64,000 nt of DNA from assembly GCF_019801465.1 (NCBI RefSeq), contig NZ_JAHVJA010000002.1, positions 372,001-436,000 of the forward strand, in the 5' to 3' direction. Of the stretch, positions 1 to 7,607 are shown in pieces. The notes under the pieces are model-generated. The model did not search any database and had not been told where the DNA came from. It saw only the letters and a list, made by a program, of their open reading frames with translations. Numbering within the stretch: the first letter of the stretch is position 1; each line of letters opens with the position of its first letter. Source of the DNA: Leisingera daeponensis (GTDB lineage: Bacteria > Pseudomonadota > Alphaproteobacteria > Rhodobacterales > Rhodobacteraceae). Position numbers and translations under genes: made by a program.

Positions 1-806
1 CGCCCGTAGAAAAGTGCGGCGACACCGCCGCAAAGCGACAGCAGACCCAACCCAGCCCCGGTCATAAGCGCGCTGTTGAGGCCCTGGGCGGCAAAGAAGA
101 AGGGCAGCTGTGTCGGCATCATGAAGAACAGGCCGTTGGTCAGCATCTGCAGCGCCGAAACAGCTAGGACCAGTGGCAGCCAGGCCGGGTGGCCCGGAGC
201 CTCTGCCTGCCCTGCCCCGCCGGTGCTGCGACGGGGTTCGGGAGCGTGGCGCCAAACGGCGTAGAGGCACAGGAAAGCCAGCCCGTAGATCAGAAACGGC
301 AGCCGCGGCGACTGCGTGGCCGCCAGCCCGGCAGTGCCGATGAACAGCAGCCCGCCGAAGTTGCGCGCCGAGATCTGCAGGCCGGTTAGCGCCTGGCGGC
401 AGGCACCGGTGAAATAGTCGCCGATCAGCGCGGTCTGCGCGGTCATGATCAGCCCGACAGAGATACCGAGGCCAAAGCGGCTGGCGAGCATTAGCTGCAG
501 GTCTGGCAGGTAAAAGCCCGCGGTGCCGCACAGGAGGAACAGCCAGATGCCCGCCAGAAGAACGCGCCGCCGCCCGTTGCGGTCAGTGAGCCAGCCTGCC
601 AGCGGCGCGGTCAGCATCACCCCCAGCGAGGGCGCGGTGACCAGCAGCCGCACCATAAAGCCCGCATCAGGCACCTCTGCAAACTCCTGCTCCAGCCCTG
701 CCAGCGCCGGGCTGATAGTGGCATTGGCCATCACCGTGAGGCTGGCCGCCATCAGGAGCGCCAGTGCCTGCGGCTGCCGCCAGAGGGGTGTTTCGAATGG
801 TGTCAT
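1..806 (-). CDS. MFS transporter, partial (C-terminus beyond the left edge)
   Basis: The minus-strand frame opens at an ATG at 804-806 and stays open to base 1, giving the first 268 residues of a major facilitator superfamily exporter. Alternating hydrophobic helices are visible. The loop between helices 2 and 3 holds the MFS signature-like stretch GWLTDRNGRRRV, around residues 61-72. An Arg/Pro-rich polar loop near residues 180-200 matches the usual central loop between the two six-helix halves. It is divergent from a MerR-type regulator 68 bp away, so it is probably that regulator's target. Drug or metabolite efflux is the family expectation; the substrate is not readable. The fold is clear, but the protein is truncated by the window. 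Confidence 0.85.
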   Translation of the reverse strand, partial: MTPFETPLWRQPQALALLMAASLTVMANATISPALAGLEQEFAEVPDAGFMVRLLVTAPSLGVMLTAPLAGWLTDRNGRRRVLLAGIWLFLLCGTAGFYLPDLQLMLASRFGLGISVGLIMTAQTALIGDYFTGACRQALTGLQISARNFGGLLFIGTAGLAATQSPRLPFLIYGLAFLCLYAVWRHAPEPRRSTGGAGQAEAPGHPAWLPLVLAVSALQMLTNGLFFMMPTQLPFFFAAQGLNSALMTGAGLGLLSLCGGVAALFYG

Positions 807-841
807 GCTGAAAATCCTTGTCCGATCCGTTCAAGGCTGGC

Positions 842-872
842 AGCCTGCCAATTAAAGCCAGCTTGAGGTCAA
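842..872 (-). promoter_or_regulatory. Candidate MerR-type promoter for the MFS gene
   Basis: On the minus strand, TTGACC (867-872) and CAGGCT (842-847) are separated by 19 bp. MerR-family activators characteristically use such over-long spacers. The spacer carries CTCAAGC near its start, in the region where these proteins bind. The element lies between the divergent MFS and merR genes. The -10 match is weak, so this is a candidate only. Confidence 0.45.
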
Positions 873-874
873 GG

Positions 875-1276
875 ATGAAACTTCTGGATATCGGCGAGGT
901 GGCGGAACGCTCCGGCGTGGCCCCCTCGGCGCTGCGCTACTATGAGGAAATCGGGCTGATCGCCTCGGCCGGGCGCAAGGGGCTCAGGCGGCAGTACGGA
1001 GCGGCGACCCTGCTGCAGCTGTCGCTGATAACGCTGGGCAAGGCGGCGGGGTTTTCGCTGCAGGAGATCGCCGGCATGTTCGGCCAGGACGGCCGGCCCG
1101 ACCTGCCGCGGGACCAGCTGCATGCGCGCGCCGATGCGCTGGAGGCGCAGATCCGCGAGCTGACGGCCCTGAAGGACGCGCTGCGCCATGTGGCGGACTG
1201 CCCGGCGCCCAGCCATCTGGAGTGCCCCAAGTTTCAGAAGCTGCTGCGGGCCGGGTCGATTACGGCGGAGGTTTAG
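875..1276 (+). CDS. MerR-family transcriptional regulator
   Basis: This is a 133-residue regulator. The N-terminus KLLDIGEVAERSGVAPSALR is a MerR winged-helix start: a recognition helix followed by the RYYEEIGLI wing. A coiled-coil dimerisation helix follows around residues 80-115. I chose the ATG at 875 over an in-frame ATG at 818 because MerR proteins begin a few residues before this motif and because the MFS promoter lies between the two ATGs. C-terminal Cys residues (ADCPAPSHLECP) resemble the metal- or redox-sensing cysteines of SoxR/CueR relatives, but the exact pattern is not one I recognise. It probably controls the divergent MFS gene. Its 3' end overlaps the next convergent gene by 4 bp. 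Confidence 0.85.
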   Translation: MKLLDIGEVAERSGVAPSALRYYEEIGLIASAGRKGLRRQYGAATLLQLSLITLGKAAGFSLQEIAGMFGQDGRPDLPRDQLHARADALEAQIRELTALKDALRHVADCPAPSHLECPKFQKLLRAGSITAEV

Positions 1277-1623
1277 CCGACGTCCCAGTCATCGGCATGG
1301 GGCAGCTCGCCGATGGCCAGCCAGGCAGCCCGCAGGCGGGCGGCGCGGCTGTCGGCCCAGGTGCGGAAAACGATGTCGAAGCCGTGGCAGGTGATGTTTT
1401 CCGCCACCAGTTCGGCGCGGATAGCGGCGGAAGTGTCCATGTCCCAGAGCGACACCGACACATGCACCGCGGGCGGGCGGGCATAGGCCTCGGCGAATGC
1501 GACCGCCTTGCGCCGCACCCTCGGGCCGGAGCCGGTCCACATCTCGCCGCCCTTCTCGAAGTCCGAGAAGACTTCGACATCCCCCTGTTCGATCCCGGTG
1601 CGGGGATTGCGCAGTCGTTTCAT
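1273..1623 (-). CDS. H-type lectin domain protein
   Basis: This is a 116-residue cytosolic-looking protein without a signal peptide. The body matches the H-type lectin fold: a sheet with the pattern VHVSVSLWDMDTSAAIRAEL, then GFDIVFRTWADSR and ARLRAAWLAIG at the C-terminus. The ATG at 1621-1623 was chosen because the upstream in-frame extension is Cys/Arg-rich and unrelated. H-type lectins were first described from Helix and Dictyostelium agglutinins and bind carbohydrate at subunit interfaces; short bacterial members of unknown role exist. It overlaps merR tail to tail. The domain call is good and the function is unknown. Confidence 0.7.
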   Translation of the reverse strand: MKRLRNPRTGIEQGDVEVFSDFEKGGEMWTGSGPRVRRKAVAFAEAYARPPAVHVSVSLWDMDTSAAIRAELVAENITCHGFDIVFRTWADSRAARLRAAWLAIGELPHADDWDVG

Positions 1624-1911
1624 TCCCGTCCTCAAGCTGTTCGGCCGTTTCTCAGGGTAAGTCATACAGCGCGGGAATCCAGAGACCAGCACAAACGCCG
1701 TGCGGCCCGTTTCCGGCGGTGCAGCTGTTTTTCCTGAGGGGCAAAAACACCATCTCCAATCGGAAACTTTTCCCGGTTTGCGCACGCAAATCCCCCCATG
1801 TCGCAAAAGATACAGATTCCGGCGCACAGGGATCGTGCCCGGGACCGCGATCTCTGGTGTGTGGCTGCATCCGCCGCACGCAGGCGATCTGACCTTAAGG
1901 AGGAGACACCC

Positions 1912-3384
1912 GTGTCACCAAATGATCCCCCCCTTGCCAAGCCCGGTTTCTGGCTGGCGCTGCTGCCCATCGTGCTGACGCTGGCCGTGCTGGGCATGCA
2001 ACTGTTCTACTTCGGCGATTTCACCCCGCATATCCCGCTGGCGATCGGCATTGCCCTCACCGGGCTGGTGGGGCTGTCGCTGGGCCACAAGTGGGACAAT
2101 ATCGAACAGGGCGTGTTCCACGTCGTGACCATTTCGCTGCAATCGCTGGCGATCCTGATCACCGTGGGCATGATCGTCGGCATCTGGATTGCCAGCGGCA
2201 CCGTGCCGACGCTGATCTATTACGGGCTGAAGATCCTGTCGCCGGAGCTGTTCCTGGCCGCGGGCATGCTGCTGTGCTCCATCGTGTCAGTGTCGCTGGG
2301 CACCTCCTGGGGCACCGTCGGCACCGTCGGCCTGGCGCTGATGGGCATCGGCGCGGGTTTCGGCATCCCGATGTACTGGACCGCCGGCGCCGTGGTCTCG
2401 GGCGCCTTCTTCGGCGACAAGATCTCGCCCCTGTCGGACACCACCAACCTGGCACCCGCCGTCACCGGCACCAACCTGTTCGACCACATCCGCAACATGC
2501 TGCCGACCACCATCCCGTCGATGCTGATCGCGCTGGTAATCTACCTGGCCGTGGGCTTCACCCTGATCGACACCTCGCAGGTGTCGTTCGAGCGCATCGA
2601 GGCGATCACCGCGGCGCTGGACGAGGCGTTCTGGATTTCCCCCGTCATGCTGCTGCCCGCGCTGCTGGTGATCGCGCTGGCGGTGAAGAAGCAGCCGCCG
2701 GTGCCGTCGCTGTTTGCCGGCGCCGTGCTGGGCGGCATCATGGCCATCGCGTTCCAGGGCGAAGGCCTGCACGAGACTTTCACCTACGCCAACAGCGGCT
2801 TCTCCATCGACACCGGCGTGCCGGAGATCGACCCGCTGCTGAACCGCGGCGGCATCCAGTCGATGATGTGGACCATTTCGCTGGTGCTGCTGGCGCTGGG
2901 GTTCGGCGGCGCGCTGGAGCGGACCGGTTGTTTGCAGGCGATCATCGAGGTGATCATCGCCCGGGTGAAAAGCTTTGCCGGCATCCAGACATCGGCGATC
3001 CTGACCTCGGTGGCGACCAACACCGTGGCGGGCGACCCCTATCTGTCGATCGCCCTGCCCGGCCGCATGTACGCGCCGGTCTACCGCGGCATGAAGTATT
3101 CGCCGCTGAACCTGTCGCGCGCCGTCGAGGAAGGCGGCACGCTGGTATCGCCGCTGATCCCCTGGAACGCCGGCGGTGCCTTTGTGATCTCGGCGCTGGC
3201 GCTGGGGATCGCCGACGGCAATTTCGAGAACCTGCTGTACATCCCGCTGGCCTTTGCCTGCTGGCTGTCACCGCTGATCGGTATCTTCTATGCGGTGACC
3301 GGGCTGTTCTCGCCCAAGGCCAGCGACGCCGAGGTCGCCGCCTGGGAGGACACCGGCGAAGCGGTGTCCGAAGTTCCCGCCTGA
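1912..3384 (+). CDS. nhaC: NhaC-family Na+/H+ antiporter
   Basis: This is a 490-residue integral membrane protein with 11-12 predicted helices, fitting the NhaC branch of the ion-transporter superfamily. Recognisable blocks are LGTSWGTVGTVG (around 140-151), FFGDKISPLSDTTNLAP (around 165-181) and TSVATNTVAGDPYLS (around 363-377). The acidic and polar residues in these helix breaks form the cation path in the family. The start is a GTG at 1912, placed 6 bases after a strong AAGGAGG ribosome-binding site; the upstream in-frame ATG at 1798 has none. The expected reaction is exchange of cytoplasmic Na+ for external H+, or amino-acid-linked exchange as in some NhaC homologues. A GlxA-type regulator follows 69 bp downstream on the same strand. 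Confidence 0.85.
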   Translation: MSPNDPPLAKPGFWLALLPIVLTLAVLGMQLFYFGDFTPHIPLAIGIALTGLVGLSLGHKWDNIEQGVFHVVTISLQSLAILITVGMIVGIWIASGTVPTLIYYGLKILSPELFLAAGMLLCSIVSVSLGTSWGTVGTVGLALMGIGAGFGIPMYWTAGAVVSGAFFGDKISPLSDTTNLAPAVTGTNLFDHIRNMLPTTIPSMLIALVIYLAVGFTLIDTSQVSFERIEAITAALDEAFWISPVMLLPALLVIALAVKKQPPVPSLFAGAVLGGIMAIAFQGEGLHETFTYANSGFSIDTGVPEIDPLLNRGGIQSMMWTISLVLLALGFGGALERTGCLQAIIEVIIARVKSFAGIQTSAILTSVATNTVAGDPYLSIALPGRMYAPVYRGMKYSPLNLSRAVEEGGTLVSPLIPWNAGGAFVISALALGIADGNFENLLYIPLAFACWLSPLIGIFYAVTGLFSPKASDAEVAAWEDTGEAVSEVPA

Positions 3385-3453
3385 ACACACGGCGCGCCGG
3401 GGCCGGCCCCCGGCGCGCCTTGATGTGATCCACGCATCTGGTAGGGTACCGTC

Positions 3454-4470
3454 ATGCATCCCCGCAGCTTTGTCCCGAAAGGTGCGGCCAGTTTCCGGGT
3501 CGACTACGACGGGCCGCCCAAAGACATCTATTTCCTGCTTCTGCCGAAGCTGACCATGCTGGCCTTCAGCGCCGCGGTGGAGCCGTTGCGGATTGCCAAT
3601 CAGGTCACCGGCAAAGAGCTGTACCGCTGGTTCCTGATGAGCGAGGACGGCGCGCCGGTGGCCTGTTCCAACGGCATCGAAATCAACACCGGAATGGGGC
3701 TGGAGGACCTGCCGCGCGGCAGTTTCGCCTTTGTCTGCGCGGGCACCGAGCCCGCCGCCAGCGCCAGCCCCAAGGCGCTGGCCTGGATCCGGCGCCAGTA
3801 CGCCCACGGCAGCCGGTTCGGCGGCATCTGCACCGGCGCCTTCGCGCTGGCGCAGACCGGCATCCTGCAGGCGCAGCGGTTCACCCTGCACTGGGAGAAC
3901 CAGCCCGCCTTCACCGAGCACTTCCCGGAACTGGAGCCGAGCGCCAACCTCTATGAGATCGACGGCGGGCTGATGACCTGCGGCGGCGGCAATGCGGCCA
4001 CCGACATGATCCTGGAGATGATCGAGACCGACCACGGCAAGGACCTGGCGGTGATCGTGTCGGACATGTGCATCCACTTCCGCTCCAACAACCGCGAGGC
4101 GCTGCAGAAGTCGGCCTATTCGGTGGCGCTGAGCAGCCGCAACCAGCATCTGATCACTGCGATGCAGTACATGCACGACACCATCGAGGAGCCGGTGGAA
4201 GTCGGCGCGGTGGCCGAGCATGCCGGCATTTCGCGGCGCCAGCTGGAGCGGCTGTTCCAGCGCTATGTCGGAACCTCGCCGGTGCAGTTCTACATCGACT
4301 TGCGGGTGGGCCGGGCGCTGGCACTGCTGAACGAGACCAACATGACAGTAGCAGAAATATCCGCCGCCACCGGTTTCAGCAGCGCGACGCAGCTGTCGAT
4401 CCGTTTCAAGAAGCGCTACGGGCAGTCGCCCGCGTCCTTCCGCAAGAGCTGGGCAGAGCAGAAAACCTGA
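3454..4470 (+). CDS. GlxA-type AraC-family regulator (DJ-1/PfpI domain plus HTH)
   Basis: This is 338 residues. Residues about 25-200 form a DJ-1/PfpI (class I glutamine amidotransferase-like) domain with the nucleophile-elbow sequence FGGICTGAF around Cys126. Residues about 235-335 hold an AraC-type double helix-turn-helix (VGAVAEHAGISRRQLERLF and VAEISAATGFSSATQLSIRF). This architecture is that of GbdR/CdhR/ArgR regulators, which sense glycine betaine, carnitine or arginine in Pseudomonas. The window also has two BCCT carriers, but they are 39 kb away, so a link is only inference. It could regulate the adjacent nhaC. The ligand is unknown. Confidence 0.85.
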   Translation: MHPRSFVPKGAASFRVDYDGPPKDIYFLLLPKLTMLAFSAAVEPLRIANQVTGKELYRWFLMSEDGAPVACSNGIEINTGMGLEDLPRGSFAFVCAGTEPAASASPKALAWIRRQYAHGSRFGGICTGAFALAQTGILQAQRFTLHWENQPAFTEHFPELEPSANLYEIDGGLMTCGGGNAATDMILEMIETDHGKDLAVIVSDMCIHFRSNNREALQKSAYSVALSSRNQHLITAMQYMHDTIEEPVEVGAVAEHAGISRRQLERLFQRYVGTSPVQFYIDLRVGRALALLNETNMTVAEISAATGFSSATQLSIRFKKRYGQSPASFRKSWAEQKT

Positions 4471-4483
4471 CCGCGGCGGCCGG

Positions 4484-5701
4484 TCAGGCCTCCTCGCTGG
4501 CGAGCGCGTTGCTGAGTTCGGAGATCCGTTCGAGCCGTGCCGATATCCGGTCCTGGAACAGGCCCAGCTCGTCGATGATCGAGTTCAGCGATTCCCCGAC
4601 ATTGCCCAGGCGGGCGCATTCGATCTTGCACAGCACCCGGGTGGTGGTCAGCGCCATGAAATGGCGGTGCAGCGTCTGGCAGGCCTTCTGGATGCGCCCG
4701 GCCTCGAAGCGGACGTCCTGCAGGCTGCTGCGGGCCTTGCCGAACTGGATCTCGGTGAGCTGGTTCAGAATGCCCTGCTCGCGGAGGATATCAACCGCTG
4801 CGGTGGTGCCTTCCTGCTCCAGCTGGCGGGCGCATTCAGTGAGGATGCGGGCCAGGCCTTCGACGAAGATGGCGGCTGTCACCGTGCCCTTGATGGCGCG
4901 GAAATTGCTGTCCTTGCCCCAGACGTGGGCTTCGAACCAGCTCGACATGTCGCGCGACATCGAACTGTAGTTCTGCGACAGCACCGTCACCGGGCCGCCT
5001 GCCGGCTCGATCCGCGAGGCAATGACCCGCAGGTTATGGGGAATGGTGCGCATGGATTCGAATTCCTGCACCAGCGCCTCGGTTTCCCCGACCAGCGTGC
5101 CGGCGGTGCCGTGCATCGCGCGGCGTTCAGCCAGGCGGGCGCAGGCCGGGCGTTTCAGGCCGGCATCGCGGGCCAGAAGCTCCTCGGCCAGGGCGTGGCC
5201 GGCAAAATCATCGTAGGTGGCATAGCCGAGCTCCTTGAGGCGGGCCAGCAGCCGGTCCGCGCTGTCCTGCGGGCTCAGCGCCCCGGCCTGTTCCGCCTGA
5301 TGCAGTCTGGCATATTCCTGCTGCACCGTCTTGAGCAGCGGGCTGGTCGGCTTGATCCGGGCCGACAGGTAGCCGCCCTCGCAGGGGGTGACCACCGCAA
5401 AGACCCAGTAATAGCTGCCGTCGCGGGCGCGGTTCTTGACATAGGCGCCGACGGTGCCGCCGCCCTTGATGGTGTCCCACAACAGCTGGAACACGGCACG
5501 CGGCATGTCCGGGTGGCGGATCACCTTGTGCGGCGCGCCCAGAAGCTCCTCCATCCGGTATTTGGCGACCCGGCTGAACACGGCGTTGCCGGCCTGGATC
5601 ACACCGCGGGGATCGGTGCGGGAAAAGAACACTTCATCGAGGGCAAAGGCCGATTCACGGCCCGAGGATTGAGCTGCCAGAGCGCGGTCTTCAAAGGACA
5701 C
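4484..5701 (-). CDS. Aer-type PAS-domain sensor, soluble MCP-like
   Basis: This is 405 residues starting with GTG, with an AGGAAC ribosome-binding site upstream. Residues about 22-125 form a PAS fold of the Aer/aerotaxis type: FFSRTDPRGVIQAGNAVF, VIRHPDMPRAVFQLLW and GSYYWVFAVVTPC. In Aer this fold binds FAD and reports redox state. The remaining 280 residues are helical with heptad character and resemble a decayed chemoreceptor stalk. I see no membrane helix, no HAMP domain and no canonical hairpin tip for CheW/CheA. It may be a soluble redox or oxygen sensor with an altered output. It converges with the GlxA-type regulator. Confidence 0.75.
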   Translation of the reverse strand: MSFEDRALAAQSSGRESAFALDEVFFSRTDPRGVIQAGNAVFSRVAKYRMEELLGAPHKVIRHPDMPRAVFQLLWDTIKGGGTVGAYVKNRARDGSYYWVFAVVTPCEGGYLSARIKPTSPLLKTVQQEYARLHQAEQAGALSPQDSADRLLARLKELGYATYDDFAGHALAEELLARDAGLKRPACARLAERRAMHGTAGTLVGETEALVQEFESMRTIPHNLRVIASRIEPAGGPVTVLSQNYSSMSRDMSSWFEAHVWGKDSNFRAIKGTVTAAIFVEGLARILTECARQLEQEGTTAAVDILREQGILNQLTEIQFGKARSSLQDVRFEAGRIQKACQTLHRHFMALTTTRVLCKIECARLGNVGESLNSIIDELGLFQDRISARLERISELSNALASEEA

Positions 5702-5818
5702 GTTTCGGTTCCTGTCGGTGGTTGTCTCGTGGTGCCACCTGTCTAACGGCCAGTGCTTGTCAAATCGCTAATGCGGGGCGGGGTCCGCAGGCTTATCCCG
5801 CCCCGGCGGCGCAACAGT

Positions 5819-7438
5819 TCAGGCCGCGGCCTCCCGGGCCTGCGCCGGGGCCTGCCCGCGGTCCTCCAGCGTCAGGCCGAGGCTTTCGCAAAGCGGCAGC
5901 CGGCGGGCCGCGAAATTGCCCGCGCGGGCGCGCAGGAGGGCAAGGTTTTCCTCCGCGGTCCCCAGAACCCGGCCGTCATACTGCAGCCGCTGGCCCTGCG
6001 GCGCCAGGATGCGCCAGACCAGCTCCGCCCACTCCGACGGGGTTTGCAGCCCCTCGCTGCGGGCCAGCAGGAACAGCTGCTCGAACCGGTCCAGCTCCAC
6101 TCCGCCGCCGGTGACAGGGGACGCGAGATAGCGCAGGGAATCGCTTTCCTCGGCCCGCTTGCAGACCGCGAGGTTGAAGGCGCGGCAGGCGGCGGCGCGG
6201 CCCTCAAGCCCTTCCGGCGGCAGGGCCGGGACGATCTGGCCGGTGCCGGCCAGCACCGTCAGCATCCGGGTGATGGCGGACCACTCGAGGGCTCCGAAGG
6301 CCCCCTGGTCCAGCAGGCTGCGCACCGTGGCCGGGCCTTTGGCCAGCGCCTGCAGCACCGGCGCGTAGTCTTCCTGCGCAAGCGGCACATCCCGGCCGCG
6401 GTGGTGGAACCGGAGCGCGCCGCCGCCGTAGGGGCGGGCCAGCGCCAGCGCCGCGCCAAACCAGGCGCCGATTCCGCCGCGCGGGGTGTGCGGCAGCCTT
6501 CCCTTGACGAAGATGTCAGTGCGGAAGTGCTCGTTCAGCAGCACGTCGCGCAGGCCTTCGCGGCGGACCGGCTCGCTCTCGCTTTCCAGCAGCGCGCGCT
6601 GCTGCGGCGTGAAGCGGACGCAATCGAGGTTGTCCAGCAGGCTGACGGAGCCTGCAATGCTGAGCTTGGCAGCGCCCAGTTCGGCGGCGAGATCCTCAAA
6701 GAAGAACGGAGTCCAGTCCTTGTTGAAATACTCATGCGCCACATAGTTTTCCGGCATCGAGGCCATGTGGTCCAGACGGGCCGTGACGGACGGGTTCCTG
6801 CCGAAATAGCCGCCTCCGGCGGTGGCCAGCCGGCGCGCGAAGTCCATCGCTTCGCTGATCCGCTCCTCCAGGGGGCCCCTGCCCTGTTCGGCCCGGGCAG
6901 CGAGGATCCGGCGCAGGGGCACGGCAGCGGCCCAGCCGGGCTGGGCGTTGCTGCTGACATAGACCAGGCCGCCCGGTTTCAGCCGGTCGGCGATGAAGCG
7001 CAGGATGTGCTGGCGGTTCTCTTCGGAGACCCAGCTGTAGACGCCGTGCAACGCGATGATGTCGAAGGCTGCCGGCAGGCCGGACGTTTCGCCGAAGTTC
7101 TCGAAACTGCGTTCGTGGAAGTGCATGTTCTCCAGCGCCGCCTCCTGCGCCAGTTCGCGGGCGCCTGCGATATGCGAGGGGCTGAAGTCCATCGCGTGAA
7201 ACTGGATATGCGGGTTGGCGGCTGCCAGCAGGTTGGCGGAGAACCCCTGGCCGCAGCCCAGCTCGCAATAGGTGAGGCCATCGCCGTCCAGCCCGTGCCG
7301 GAGGCCCTGGGCGGTTGCGGCAAAGCCCAGCAGCGCGGGGGTCAGCTGGCGGTGGAAGTCAAAGGTGTAGTCAATGCCGGCGACATAGCCGGAGGTCCAG
7401 TCGGTCACGGAGGCTCCTGCAGATTGGGTAGATGTCAT
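5819..7438 (-). CDS. Class I SAM methyltransferase with methyltransferase regulatory domain
   Basis: This is 539 residues. Residues about 25-150 hold a Rossmann SAM-binding domain: motif I YCELGCGQGFSANLLAAA, then FHAMDFSPSHI and FDIIALHGVYSWV. The middle part (around 200-300) matches the 'methyltransferase regulatory domain' family that follows such domains in bacteria. The C-terminal 200 residues are a helical, winged-helix-like region (VRSLLDQGAFGALEWSAITRML). I chose the ATG at 7438 because the upstream in-frame extension is low-complexity and unrelated. The family is often found near surface-glycan or RTX genes; here an RTX gene lies directly upstream on the same strand. The acceptor is unknown. 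Confidence 0.8.
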   Translation of the reverse strand: MTSTQSAGASVTDWTSGYVAGIDYTFDFHRQLTPALLGFAATAQGLRHGLDGDGLTYCELGCGQGFSANLLAAANPHIQFHAMDFSPSHIAGARELAQEAALENMHFHERSFENFGETSGLPAAFDIIALHGVYSWVSEENRQHILRFIADRLKPGGLVYVSSNAQPGWAAAVPLRRILAARAEQGRGPLEERISEAMDFARRLATAGGGYFGRNPSVTARLDHMASMPENYVAHEYFNKDWTPFFFEDLAAELGAAKLSIAGSVSLLDNLDCVRFTPQQRALLESESEPVRREGLRDVLLNEHFRTDIFVKGRLPHTPRGGIGAWFGAALALARPYGGGALRFHHRGRDVPLAQEDYAPVLQALAKGPATVRSLLDQGAFGALEWSAITRMLTVLAGTGQIVPALPPEGLEGRAAACRAFNLAVCKRAEESDSLRYLASPVTGGGVELDRFEQLFLLARSEGLQTPSEWAELVWRILAPQGQRLQYDGRVLGTAEENLALLRARAGNFAARRLPLCESLGLTLEDRGQAPAQAREAAA

Positions 7439-7607
7439 GCAGGGCAATTTCGGAAAATTTGATGAGAATAGGGTTAAGGACGGAGGAATGGTTCCGCGGA
7501 GGTATGCATGCCTTGGAAGGAGGTCGGCGGTACCACAGCCCCGCCGCTCTTGCCGTCGCGGGCTTTGGATGAAATTACCTGAATCAGCTGCGCCGCCACG
7601 GACCCGT

